A program made the translations under genes and the position numbers. A stretch of 64,000 bases of DNA from Welwitschia mirabilis. Lineage: Eukaryota; Gnetophyta; Gnetopsida; Welwitschiales. Below the pieces are notes generated by a model. The model was not told where the DNA came from, did not search any database, and worked only from the letters and a program-made list of their open reading frames with translations. Every line of letters starts with the position of its first letter. Positions within the stretch are counted from its first letter, which is position 1. This document shows, piece after piece, positions 38,363-49,461 of this stretch. The stretch lies in the NCBI GenBank assembly GCA_051453625.1, contig JBOZIK010000001.1:150924968-150988967 (forward strand), read 5' to 3'.

Positions 38363-39530
38363 GTCATTAACTTCACTGCCTCATTCAGTAATCTGTGAAG
38401 CCCACCATCTCATTTGGTGATTTTTGATAAATTTATCATTCCCACTACCTTATTCAATGATCTATGAGATTTTCACCTTCTACTACCTCATTTGGTAATT
38501 TGTGAAATATTCATAACCATAATTTCATAAGAAATCATGACATCAATAGAAGTATGATTAAGATATAACCATGAAGTATTAACTCATATTAAGAACAACT
38601 ATATTTAGATTATCAGAGGCATTGAGTATAAAAAATAGTAGGAGTTAAGACTTGGAACAAGGATTGATTCTACTTTTATTAAGCATCATACATGTTTATA
38701 TTTGATTCATAAGAAAATAGACACAACAACACAATAATGGAATGCATACAAAAAGGACCAATAAGGAAGAAAGAATAAATAGAATCATACCTATATTAGA
38801 TCGTGATGTTTGAGGACTTCAAAGATATTTGAAGTTTCCAAAGCTTTTAGACTTCCTAAGATCTAAGATTTAAAGGTAAAGTCTTTTCAAAAAATAAGCT
38901 ATACTTGAGGGAAGGAGAACCTCATTTATAAAGAGAGAACATGGGTAAAGTAAAAGGACTTAAAGAAGGATATATAATGAGCTAAAAGTAATGATGGAGG
39001 TTTAAAGCATTTTCCAACCACTGGGTGCTTTAATAATATAAAAATATGTCTTATATTCTATAACATTTAATCATAATAATGAGGAAAAAGAAATAATAAT
39101 CCTACATAATTAACATTTAATCATACAAAAATTTTAGGAAGGTATAATAATAATAAAAGTAAATGATATCATAACAAATATGTGAATATTTTTGAAGATT
39201 ATGAAGTAATATTTTAGCCTTTACAAGATAAAAGGAACTCAAAGCACAATTTAATATAACAACATCTCAATAACATAACATCTATATTAGTTGGAGATTA
39301 AAAAATAAAATATGTTGCAATAATTTATAACTGAAATAACATTAATGTATTCCATTAATTTGCCAACTATTAAAACTAATAACTTTATCATTCAAGTTCA
39401 TAACTACTATGTATTATAACAACAAAATAATATTATAACTAATATAACATGAATAAATTTTACGCAGAAGATTTTCTAAAATACGAATACAAATATTTTT
39501 AGACCTTAAAATTCTAGATATGAAGAAAGA

Positions 39531-39774
39531 AGAGTTAATATCATTTAATCTAAATCCCAATACTTGCTATCTAAAGCAAACATCTTATAATTAAAGAGGC
39601 TAATTTAACACAATAAAATACATTGAAAATCCCATTATTCACAGTATCATCTAGATGGTAATACAAATGATACAAGAAGCTATGATAATTGGGATGCATA
39701 ATAGACTAATCTGGTAGCTAATGTTGATCCTTAATGATATGGAATCATTGCTTCCATTGGTTAGATGACGTGCC
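39531..39774 (+). repeat. Element H 3' LTR, middle piece
   Basis: Assigned by position between two nested elements whose target duplications bound it (AAAGA at 39526-39530; GTGCC at 39770-39774). Similarity to other Athila-type LTRs is weak, though a TCATCTAGATGG phrase and the GATGAC end recall their middle part. With the other two pieces the LTR totals about 1.2 kb, a plausible length. Confidence 0.55.
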
Positions 39775-41242
39775 TGTTGCGGTGTGAATTCATGCAATCT
39801 GGAAGTCCTTCAGTTAAATATATAAATTATAGAACTTACAGAAAATACATGCTAGTATAAACAGGAGTTCATCCAAATGTTGTAATTCCAACAAAGGCAC
39901 TAGGCTTAGAGTTAGAGGATTGATCTCCAAGGGTAGTTTTTGTTCTTTTATCCTTTACTAACTAAAAGTAAATAATAAAGTAAATGCAATGCAATATGAG
40001 TAAAGATAAAATGCAAGTAAATGAAAATGAAAATGAAATGGATTTTGTTGGTTCCTAATCCTTCTGTTACAAGGACTAGCCTTTAGTGTTTCTGTTATGA
40101 AGAATATCGTTTCTATAATCATATCAATTAATAAGATTATTTAAGTAGTTCTTAACCAATATCAACTATGAGATCTGCCAAGTCAAATATGCAATATGGA
40201 ATGAAATGGAAATGCAATGTAAACCTACTACTAATCAAGATTAACTTTAACAAAGGTTATCCTCATGATATAAATAAATCATAGAACTGTCACTTAACTA
40301 TGTCCAACTTAAACCATAATCGACATTCACAGAATTGGAATGAAAAGAGTATTTGTATTGATTCAGAAAACTTCACATCCACTTATAACAGAACAACAAT
40401 ACCTCAATGGAAGAGACATAGCCTAACATTAAGAAAACCCCTTTTTACAATAACTGAATGGACCTCTTGCCTTCAAGCTTTCATCATAAGCATGTAAAGT
40501 AGAAAATATGGTTTAGAAGTAAAGGAGGAAATGGTATTTATAGTTTTACAAGAAACCATAATACTAAATATTAGTTAAGAAAACACTAGTAGCTCACATG
40601 AGTCACTTGATCCCATTTATAATAATATTTATTTTAAAACATGCAGAAGTAAATGTCATCCTGTCTGTCATGGGAATGACCAAAGGAATGATGTTGCCTA
40701 GCCTAATGAGTTGTGTGACCATGTGATGTTATCAGCCCCATGGCTTATGCATGCATGTTATCGATGCCATCGTCCCACATGTTATTTGGACGATGGAGGA
40801 AATGACGTCCTACCACCATGTGCTCCATGTACTATTGTCAGTGCCGTAGCCTTTTTCCATATGATCAAGGTTGTCATCTTATCTATCATGAGGATGACAA
40901 AGTGGATAACACCACTAATACTCCATGTGTATGTGTTATCCATGTGTTGCCATGTCGGGTAGTAGTTTTGTTGTCCCATCTGTCATGGAGATGACAGTGG
41001 GGATAACACCTCTTCTAAGCTCCTTAAGTAAAGTAAATCAGCCTTCTTCATCCTTAGTCCTCCTTCAATATGCTAAGTATCAGAACATTTCTAAAATGCC
41101 TCCAATTANNNNNNNNNNNNNNNNNNNNNNNNNNNNNNNNNNNNNNNNNNNNNNNNNNNNNNNNNNNNNNNNNNNNNNNNNNNNTGTCCTACAAAAGTAC
41201 TCTAAATACACCATCAAATTTCTATAAATTGGCATCATAACA
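39775..41242 (-). repeat. 3' LTR of the minus-strand Athila-type element (LTR B)
   Basis: 1,468 bp; pairs with 52573-54021 and with 1-862. On the minus strand it starts TGTTATGATGCCAATTT and ends CGCAACA. Three palindromic modules lie at about 40655-40695, 40870-40912 and 40970-41010; in the last, CTGTCAT and ATGACAG are perfect arms around GGAG. ORFs at 40711-41227 are shadows of these repeats. Confidence 0.92.
41109..41184. other. Assembly gap, 76 N, in LTR B
   Basis: The corresponding stretch of LTR C is 77 bases, so this gap is correctly sized and can be read from the partner LTR. Confidence 0.99.
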
Positions 41243-41259
41243 TAGCCTCCTACTTAGCC
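41243..41259 (-). other. Polypurine tract of the minus-strand Athila-type element
   Basis: On the minus strand GGCTAAGTAGGAGGCTA lies directly before the 3' LTR, homologous to GGCTTAGTGGGAGGATA of element b. Confidence 0.75.
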
Positions 41260-43959
41260 TTGTCTATACCTAACAAAGTAAGCGATCAACTAGATTGCAA
41301 GCATATTTGACTAAGATAATCATCAACTAAAGAAATAGAATTTGAGTTCTATTTATTATGCAGGAATAGATGATAATAATTAAATAATACAATTACTACT
41401 ATAGTTATAATCCCCCTACTTAAATACATCATAATAGACCAGATAAATGTCATACACATAAACAAGTTAGAGTGATAGTTCAGAAAAATGATAATATGTA
41501 TACGTACAAAGTAATGTTGAAACTAGTGTGTAAGCTTAAATAGTAATAATTGTAAAGAATAATGCATGAAAATTTCATTAATTTTTCCTAAAAATGGAAA
41601 AGTACAGGAGTAATCATGGCATTAGTTTCTTTTTTAAATGACCTAAAACATAGCTACTAGAAAATCAGTGAGTGTTAGTGTGCTCCTGCTAAATAAATTT
41701 AATGAAATTTATTCAAATAACATGAATTTATCTCCAAATAACTCATCAGAAATATGTATCATAAAAGCTCAAAGTAATCCTTAAAAATGATAAATTTTTA
41801 CTTGATATCTCAAAAGAAAGCTTGAAAAGTTATCCTGCCCCCTCCCTCTCTACCCTACAAGAAAAGCCAGATGTCCCAGGTTACACAAAGAGAAAAAGCA
41901 TGACCGTCATCCCCTATATCATGGGGATGGAAAACTTAGATGACAACATTCAAAATAAGTTGTTTGAATAGATTAGAAAAATTTCCACAAAGATTTGACA
42001 GTAAGCAATTAGTGGAAAAGTACCAAAAAAAAATAGAAAATGGAAAAAAGTAAAGGAATATCCAAAGAAGCATGACCATGGTGAAAGAAGCTTATGAGAC
42101 ATAAGAATGTATGTAATAGAAGGAAGTAATGCTTCATAAGTATTCCTCCAATGTATTCTAGAATTCATAAGTATTTAAAATATGTAATTAGATGTATGCA
42201 AAACCACAAAATCACACATAGAAAACATTAGCATAAAACAAAACAATCACATTAATCAAACTGAAAGAAATGCATCAACTAAAAGTGCTATAAAAAAAAA
42301 CCCTTATAAAGACAACCTATAAGTAAAAATAAAAAGACAACTAGAGAATTACTAAATAACTAGGTCCTAATTATAAGATGAAAAAATATACTATAATAAC
42401 TTTTAAAAATCCTAAACAAAATAACTAAGAGAAAAGATAATGAAAATGGATAATTAGGAATATGTAGAAGATTTTCTTACCTACCCAAAATTCATCCCTA
42501 GTAAAGTCCTTTGGAATAAATTATAAAATCACCTAATAAGAATGCATGATATAATGTAAAAAATCATAAAGTTCCACTCAAATAGCAATAATTATGATGA
42601 TGTAAGTATGTCTAATATTATCAAAAAATTATTAATAAGATAAAAAGCTATTAAAATAGAAACTTATAAGCTATCATCTCAAGATAATAATAAAATCTAG
42701 AAAAGTAAAGTGATCATGTTGAAGCACTACAAATTAAAATAATAAGTCTAGAAAATAAGAAAGTCCTCTAATAACCTCAGGAACACAACTGATCTCATAG
42801 ACTCTAACTACAATTTTATTCTTACCATGGTGAAGGGAGTGTAACTGCTGTCAAAGGAGTAAGAACCCATACATCATGGTCAATTGACCTCCTAGTGGAT
42901 TTCCCACAGCTATCATATTACAGTACCAAATGTTCTTCTCGAGAATATTTGCCCTAGTGTGCTTGTAGTAGGACATCGTGGGGGTGATGTTTTAAGATAT
43001 AACATGAAAGTGCATGGCTTGTTTTTTTTATTTTGTTTCCTTCCTTCCTTTCTTTTTCTTTTTTTCCTTGTTTCTTTGATATATAAATTTCACATGACCA
43101 AATACTTATAAGGATAAAAGTAAAGTGAGGATATAACTAATAAGGAAGAACATGCTAATTTAACTAATTACCCATAGCATTAAAAGAAAACAAAAGAACT
43201 AAGACATCTTCCTTCAAAATGAAGTTCATAGAAATATGAATGTCTGAAGATTGGATGAAGCCAATCTTATAATTTAAAATGCCCAAGTAAAAATATTTAC
43301 TAATCATAATAACTTCATAAAGTAAAATATTAGTCAAGTTAAAGATGCTCAAGTGATAACATGACATTTATCAAAGAAATTGGCTAAAGAGAAATTTAGA
43401 TAATGGTAGGGAAAAAATTCCAACACAAGTTCTTCTATTATGTTCAAGATTAATCAATAGATATTTCAATTATTCTTAACCTTCTATCCATTTAGCTTCT
43501 TAATTTCCCAAGTGTTTAGGTTGAAATTTTTCATAATACCATTGAAAATGTACTTTTTTCTAAAAGATAAGAACCTAATCATTGAGAAGTTCAACTAGTT
43601 GTATAAAAAGTGCACTCAGGTATTCTATTTTTAAGAAAAAATAAAGATCAAACCAAATGGAAAAAAATTGATGAAACATAAAGGGTATGCAATCCTTTCA
43701 GAGTAAAATCAATTGAAGATAGAGAAAGTAAAATGATAAAATTTTAATGGCACAATTTTCAAAATTGAAATAAGAGATAAAGAAGTGATATATTTCATTA
43801 ACAAATAATCTCTTATGACAATAGTAAAAAGCATGAATATCATTACATAATTCATTCAAGGTACTACTCATATAATAAATCCAAGAAATCTTTAAGGGAT
43901 TTTGAGAATGTTTCATAAGATGAAGAAGCTCCTAAAAATTTAATTGAAAGAATGGATTA
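41260..43959 (-). other. 3' non-coding region of the minus-strand Athila-type element
   Basis: On the minus strand it reads the same order of blocks as elements a and b: the ATGAACTTCATTTTGAAGGAAGATG block near 43220, then the ACATGATGTATGGG/CCACTAGGAGG block near 42770-43010, ending at the purine tract. Palindromic modules near 41900-41930. Short ORFs at 41950-42168, 43164-43367 and 43698-43916 have homologous non-coding counterparts elsewhere and are not genes. Confidence 0.7.
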
Positions 43960-46046
43960 TTATTAAGAAGATAAGGCTTTCCCAGTGTAAAATTCCAAGC
44001 TATCCCAATTCAAACTTTTGAAAATAATAATTATTAAAAGCACCAGATATAGTGGACTTGGTAGAAAAATGGTAATTGTTATTTGGAGGATCACATGAAT
44101 ATTTAAACAAAAGAGATTGAGAGATAAGAGAAATAGATTTTTCAAAGTGATGGGTATTATGTAAGTTAAGGAAAGGAACATGGCCTTGAAAATTATATGA
44201 AGGTATAATTAGAATAGGTGGAGAAAGATTATTATTATTAATGTTAGGAGGTAATGTAAAGATGCAAGTAGAAGTGGAAGCACGAGTGGAGGGAAGGATG
44301 TGATTTGAAATTATACATGAAAGCATTGATGGGAAGAATATAGAAATATGAGTAGAATGAACAAGTCTATTCTCTATGAAGTTTGGATGAATCTCTATGT
44401 GGCCTTTATTGATTTCAATTTTCTCACTAGTATCCATGTCAATATAAGGTTGGATTATTTCTATACTTTCCTCATCATTGGTTGTAACTATATCTCCCTT
44501 ATCTTGTTGAAGATTACTTTCATGCTCTAAATGATTGAATTCATCAAAAAAATTATCAAGAGAAATAATATCATCATCTTCATAATTGATTAAAAGGTTT
44601 TTAGTTTTCTCATGATTGGATTCTTCATCTTGATTATCTAACAGTAAATGAAGAGCAAGGATATAATCTAATATCTCAATATCATCCTCTAATAAGCGAT
44701 CATCTTCATCCTAATTGTTGAAATATTGAGTGATGTTATTATTATCTCCTTTTTGCTTATCTCCTAATGAATAGGAAGTTAAATTTTGATTCATAAATCC
44801 ATCTTCAAGTTAAAATTAAGAATCATCATCATCAGTGATTTCTAAGTTCTATTCATTTTTCTCAAGGTAGGATAAAGTAGGATAGTTGTAAGGATGCTGT
44901 GTAAAAGATCCTTAAATATGTAAAATAGATTGTTGTAAGTTTTCAACTAATTTCTTCAAGTTCTTATTGGTGTTTTCTTGGTTTTTTGTTATTTCACCAA
45001 TAATTTCTTTTAATGGATCTTTTTCTTTTTCATAGTAGTTAATGGAAGATGGTTCTTCTTGGTAGTAATGCATGAAAGATGATTGGNNNNNNNNNNNNNN
45101 NNNNNNNNNNNNNNNNNNNNNNNNNNNNNNNNNNNNNNNNNNNNNNNNNNNNNNNNNNNNNNNNNNNNNNNNNNNNNNNNNNNNNNNNNNNNNNNNNNNN
45201 NNNNNNNNNNNNNNNNNNNNNNNNNNNNNNNNNNNNNNNNNNNNNNNNNNNNNNNNNNNNNNNNNNNNNNNNNNNNNNNNNNNNNNNNNNNNNNNNNNNN
45301 NNNNNNNNNNNNNNNNNNNNNNNNNNNNNNNNNNNNNNNNNNNNNNNNNNNNNNNNNNNNNNNNNNNNNNNNNNNNNNNNNNNNNNNNNNNNNNNNNNNN
45401 NNNNNNNNNNNNNNNNNNNNNNNNNNNNNNNNNNNNNNNNNNNNNNNNNNNNNNNNNNNNNNNNNNNNNNNNNNNNNNNNNNNNNNNNNNNNNNNNNNNN
45501 NNNNNNNNNNNNNNNNNNNNNNNNNNNNNNNNNNNNNNNNNNNNNNNNNNNNNNNNNNNNNNNNNNNNNNNNNNNNNNNNNNNNNNNNNNNNNNNNNNNN
45601 NNNNNNNNNNNNNNNNNNNNNNNNNNNNNNNNNNNNNNNNNNNNNNNNNNNNNNNNNNNNNNNNNNNNNNNNNNNNNNNNNNNNNNNNNNNNNNNNNNNN
45701 NNNNNNNNNNNNNNNNNNNNNNNNNNNNNNNNNNNNNNNNNNNNNNNNNNNNNNNNNNNNNNNNNNNNNNTTAATGGATCTTTTTCTTTTTCATAGTAGT
45801 TAATGGAAGATGGTTCTTCTTGGTAGTAATGCATGAAAGATGATTGGGATTGAAAAAGATAATTGTAAGAAGTTTATCTAACTGAGTTGAAATTCGTAAA
45901 ATATGGTGAATCTTCATCATTATGTCTATATCAAGTGGGAAAAGGCTAGGGGAAAAATAGGTAGGTTGAAAAGAAGAAGGATTACAATTTCTATTTGTAA
46001 CATGATTTTGTAATGATCTCCCTCTTTCTATAAAGATTTCTTAAAG
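43960..46046 (-). pseudogene. gag-like region, Gln/Asn-rich then strongly acidic
   Basis: Read on the minus strand from 46046, one frame is mostly open: an EIFIERGRSLQNHVTNRN start, a Phe/Tyr/Gln-rich stretch, HYYQEEPSSINYYEKEKDPL near 45060, a coiled-coil-like KNQENTNKNLKKLVENLQQS near 44960, then an acidic tract rich in Asp/Glu (EDDDIISLDNFFDEFNHLEH near 44570) and MDTSEKIEINKGHIEIHP from 44437, ending at 44000. It lies where gag should be, but it does not resemble the capsid region of a and b. I call it gag-like by position and cannot name a domain. Stops near 44910, 44700 and elsewhere; a spurious 684-N gap (45087-45770) falls in it. Confidence 0.5.
45087..45770. other. Assembly gap, 684 N, with identical 77-bp flanks
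   Basis: The 77 bases before the gap (45010-45086) are identical to the 77 after it (45771-45847). This is what remains when two contigs overlapping by a k-mer length are scaffolded without merging. The real sequence probably has no gap here and one copy of the 77 bases. Confidence 0.95.
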
Positions 46047-46050
46047 TGTT

Positions 46051-46070
46051 TGTTAGATTATATTTGCCAA
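46051..46070 (+). repeat. First 20 bases of the copia 5' LTR
   Basis: TGTTAGATTATATTTGCCAA matches the LTR start at 50416-50435 and then switches directly to gag coding sequence. The rest of the 5' LTR, the primer site and most of gag have been deleted. Confidence 0.7.
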
Positions 46071-46079
46071 TATCATGAA

Positions 46080-47175
46080 AATAGATAAACCAAACAAGTA
46101 AGTATGTGCCTTTTATGGTAGATTTGGTCATTCTAAATCTTTTTGCAAAGTTAGATAGTTGATGCTTGTTTCTAAAAATGTGAACTCATTACATTTAAAT
46201 TTATTCTTAAGACAAATACAAAACCTAAGTTAAATAAGACTAAGTGGGTTAAAGCTAATAATATCTAAATCTCTGTGACATAGATAGATTGTAGAGGATC
46301 ACATTTGAATAGTTAGTATCTAGATAGTGGTTGTTCAATGCATAAGATAGGAGATAAATCAAGCTTTCAAAACTTGAAGAGCATAAATGGAGAAGAAGTC
46401 ATGTTTGGAAACAACTAAATAATAAAAATAGAAGGTAAAGGAAGGATCAAAGGAGGTATGTCATCTAACCTCAATAATATACTTTATGTGAATGATTTAC
46501 AACATAATTTACTAAGTGTTAGTCAACTTTATGATAAAGGGCATAGAATAATCTTTGATAAATCGAAATGTATAGTTGAAAATNNNNNNNNNNNNNNNNN
46601 NNNNNNNNNNNNNNNNNNNNNNNNNNNNNNNNNNNNNNNNNNNNNNNNNNNNNNNNNNNNNNNNNNNNNNNNNNNNNNNNNNNNNNNNNNNNNNNNNNNN
46701 NNNNNNNNNNNNNNNNNNNNNNNNNNNNNNNNNNNNNNNNNNNNNNNNNNNNNNNNNNNNNNNNNNNNNNNNNNNNNNNNNNNNNNNNNNNNNNNNNNNN
46801 NNNNNNNNNNNNNNNNNNNNNNNNNNNNNNNNNNNNNNNNNNNNNNNNNNNNNNNNNNNNNNNNNNNNNNNNNNNNNNNNNNNNNNNNNNNNNNNNNNNN
46901 NNNNNNNNNNNNNNNNNNNNNNNNNNNNNNNNNNNNNNNNNNNNNNNNNNNNNNNNNNNNNNNNNNNNNNNNNNNNNNNNNNNNNNNNNNNNNNNNNNNN
47001 NNNNNNNNNNNNNNNNNNNNNNNATTTACTAAGTGTTAGTCAACTTTATGATAAAGGGCATAGAATAATCTTTGATAAATCGAAATGTATAGTTGAAAAT
47101 AAGAAAAAAAATGTAGTTATTTCTATTGTAAAACATATTGATAATGCTTATAGATTAGATGTTAAAACTATTAAT
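46080..47175 (+). pseudogene. Ty1/copia gag zinc knuckle, protease and gag-pre-integrase
   Basis: A zinc-knuckle remnant near 46107-46155 reads CAFYGRFGHSKSFC, CX2C-X4-H-X4-C with the second Cys changed to Tyr. The protease active-site block YLDSGCSMHKIGDKS starts at 46317 with its catalytic Asp intact. The gag-pre-integrase segment continues as YVNDLQHNLLSVSQLYDKGH near 46485, then IIFDKSKCIVEN, and ends with DNAYRLDVKTIN at about 47174. Stops include TAA at 46416. The 440-N gap inside is spurious (identical flanks). No integrase catalytic core follows. Confidence 0.88.
46584..47023. other. Assembly gap, 440 N, with identical 77-bp flanks
   Basis: 46507-46583 and 47024-47100 are identical, as at the 684-N gap. 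The reading frame of the copia pseudogene is the same on both sides once one 77-bp copy and the N run are ignored. Confidence 0.95.
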
Positions 47176-47605
47176 TAATCAATTCATGTAAATCAACATT
47201 TTATAAAAGATTTTGATAAAAATAAATGTTATTTTATCAAATCTATTAAAACCCCTAATTCGTGTAATTAATTTAACTTTCATAAAAGTGATATAAAGGT
47301 TAGTACATTATTCCTTGGTTGATTGTATGGTAATTGATCAGATCTATGATTCGGTCAACCAACTATGGTTGACTAACTAACCTAAAAGCCTAGTCACCTG
47401 AATCCTTTCTAGCACTGTAAACACGCGTCTTGATAGGTCAACTGAATGTTCAAGTGATTGATCGAATCTAATGGATTATAGTGTAGAAGTATAGTCGATG
47501 GACCCAATTTCTTTCTTAAATCCACCATATTTCCCTTAATCTATAAAAGAAATGGAATCCTAACTTGATTTTATCTTGTTTTAGTACCTTCAAGCTTTTA
47601 GATCT
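47176..47605 (+). promoter_or_regulatory. Spacer with TATA-like motif upstream of the copia extra ORF
   Basis: Contains GGTCAACC/GGTTGAC and TTGATCGAATC words resembling those in the copia LTRs (about 47330-47500), and a TATA-like TATAAAAG at 47542-47549, 57 bases before the ATG at 47606. It may be a piece of an internal promoter or of a related LTR. This is a motif-level call. Confidence 0.35.
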
Positions 47606-48724
47606 ATGAGTTTCTTTCTAGATCAAGAGATCTTTCCTGTCGGATCTAATGATTATCTCAATCCTCTTTCTTTAAAGAGTCCTAGAATGGCTACTAGCTC
47701 TTATAGGAGAGGTTTAAAAGAAGGTGCTTCAAGGAAACCTCCCTACTTCTACCAGGGGATGTCTAAAGAAGACATTAACAAGTTCTTTGAAAAGTTTGAG
47801 AAGAAAGACATGTGCCAAAAGTGGTTAATAATCACATATAGTCTCAGAGAACTCAAAGATGTCATCCAATGCTTAAGAGATTAAGATCTAAACCATTTCT
47901 TGGATGTTTCATGTCTTGCTTATCCTTTTCTTACTAGAATGTTTTATTACAGTGCTTTATACAGTGCTTTATTTAATTGTGATACTAGGACTCTAGGAAG
48001 CCTTATTTTGGTTAGAAGGGCAAAAGTGATAGTAGGCCTTATTTTAGAGGTAATTAAGCTTATACAAGGAGATTATGAGGTGTTTTAGCCTCTTAGATAC
48101 ACCATAGAAGATAAGCTAGTAGTACCAGGGAGTTTTGTGGTAGAGTGCATACTTAAAAATACACCTTATCTATTTCTTTGTTGACTTCCAAATATTGCTT
48201 CATTCATTTAATTTTTACTTAAAATTTTCTTACTTTAGCTGACCATCATGATGAGACCTCTAGCTATAGGGCATATTTGATATATTTAGTAGGGACTGTG
48301 CATTCTATTAATACTCCTAACATAATACTAAAAAATATGGCTTGATAGTTGAACTACCATAGAACTAGGATTCTACCTTACTCTGTGCTTATCACTAAAG
48401 TCCATCCTCATTTTCATATTAATCTACATCCTTTTTTGAAGACACTTTAGCCTTTTTCATCCATTGGGTGTGCAACTTTGTCTCACATGCATATCGTTAC
48501 TTCTTTGAAGAAATCCCTTCTGAAACCTCAAAAGCAACATCTCTAGATGCGACTCTTTCATATCTGAAATAGATTAACTCTCATACTAGGCATATAAAAG
48601 AAGCACCCAAACGTAGCTGGATATGACATTATAGATATCTTAATTGAAGGTACAAGCTCTGCTCATACTGGTGAAGATGAAAAAGATTCAGAGGAGGAAT
48701 CTAAAGAGGAAGAATCACATTAAA
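47606..48724 (+). pseudogene. Plant transposon-associated ORF (putative plant transposon protein domain)
   Basis: ATG 47606 opens 92 codons (MSFFLDQEIFPVGSNDYLNP, then RPPYFYQG-like KPPYFYQGMSKEDINKFFEK). After a TAA at 47882 the same frame continues with HFLDVSCLAYPFLTRMFYYS, SLILVRRAKVIVGLILEVIK and LIQGDYEVF to about 48086, then a second stop. A shifted frame from about 48240 gives LNYHRTRILPYSVLITKVHP and an acidic C-terminus ending at TAA near 48722. The order LTRMFY, LILVRRAKV, GDYEVF, LPYSVLITK resembles the plant transposon-associated domain found in many plant retroelement ORFs. A TTTTCTTACTTTAG at about 48224-48237 could be a 3' splice site explaining the frame change. Much less decayed than neighbouring gag/pol, with only about three stops in the first 200 codons. 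Confidence 0.65.
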
Positions 48725-49461
48725 CTTTTTTGCCTTTCAAATCATGTTATGATGTTCTCTCTTTTGATTTTATTATTAAAAAGAGAGATTTGTGATTATT
48801 TGTGAAATGTTTTAGATTTATGCTTTTGATAAGCACTTTGTATTTTCAGTTAGAATCATTGTAATGGTTTGTCTTTAATAAAATTAGTTATATGTTTATC
48901 TTTGCATCATTTTGGTATTCCTAAGTTTGATATTTTTGGAAAAAAATTAAAATTATTATTTCAATTGAAAATAAGCTAAAATCTTTATGTAAATCAAATT
49001 AATGAGTGTTTTCTAATAATATTTTGCATTATCATTTGGTATTGTGTTGTGTCCTCAAAGTGTATCATTTAAATGTGTATTAAATATTTAACTTATCATT
49101 GTTTACCATTTGGAATCAAGATAGGAGGAGAAAATATGCTTGATATTTTTGCTATATATCTAAATTTTTATTTATTGATAATTGATATCAAAGGGGGAGA
49201 GAAGATTATAATGTACTTTTAAAAGTTTTTCTTAAGATATTGAGATATTTTGTTTTCAAAGTATTTATGTATAAGTATTTAGTTAAAGAGAGAGAAATGA
49301 TTTTATTTTACTCTTTGCTTAAATGTGTTTTTTTCTTGATGTAAAGGGGAGTTTTTTTTTTTTTTTTGAATATCTACTTAAAAGTATTTGATAAATGAGC
49401 TTAAATCATTTAAATTTTTGAAATTAGTTAATTATTTTCCATCAATATTAAAGGGGAAGAT
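48725..49461 (+). other. 3' untranslated region of the copia remnant
   Basis: T-rich DNA with repeated AAGGGG(A/G)GA phrases (near 49190, 49345 and 49450), typical of the tract before a copia 3' LTR. The last of these (49450-49460) serves as the polypurine tract. No coding potential seen. Confidence 0.6.

Larger units (their letters stand above)
28279..39525 (-). mobile_element. Minus-strand LTR element with 2.3-kb LTRs, chromovirus-derived or LARD-like
   Basis: Direct repeats of about 2.3 kb bound a 6.2-kb interior. The structural signals on the minus strand agree: 5' LTR 36820-39525, a tRNA-iMet-type primer site at 36804-36816, a G-rich purine tract at 30578-30594, and 3' LTR 28279-30577. 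The 5-bp target duplication is AAAGG (28274-28278) and AAAGA (39526-39530), one G/A difference. LTR starts on the minus strand correspond to TGTCACATCC. I recognise no gag or pol domain in the interior. The sequence just before the purine tract on the minus strand (TTCAAGGACAAAACTTC) recalls the end of chromovirus pol, which suggests that ancestry. Confidence 0.8.
36820..39525 (-). repeat. 5' LTR of the 2.3-kb-LTR element, with a nested insertion
   Basis: Partner of 28279-30577. It is 2,706 bp, but about 2,309 bp once the 392-bp insertion and one copy of its 5-bp duplication are subtracted, which agrees with the 2,299-bp partner. Confidence 0.9.

Noticed and set aside
45072-45803. Three plus-strand ORFs of more than 230 residues
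   Set aside because: They span a 684-N gap that is itself false.
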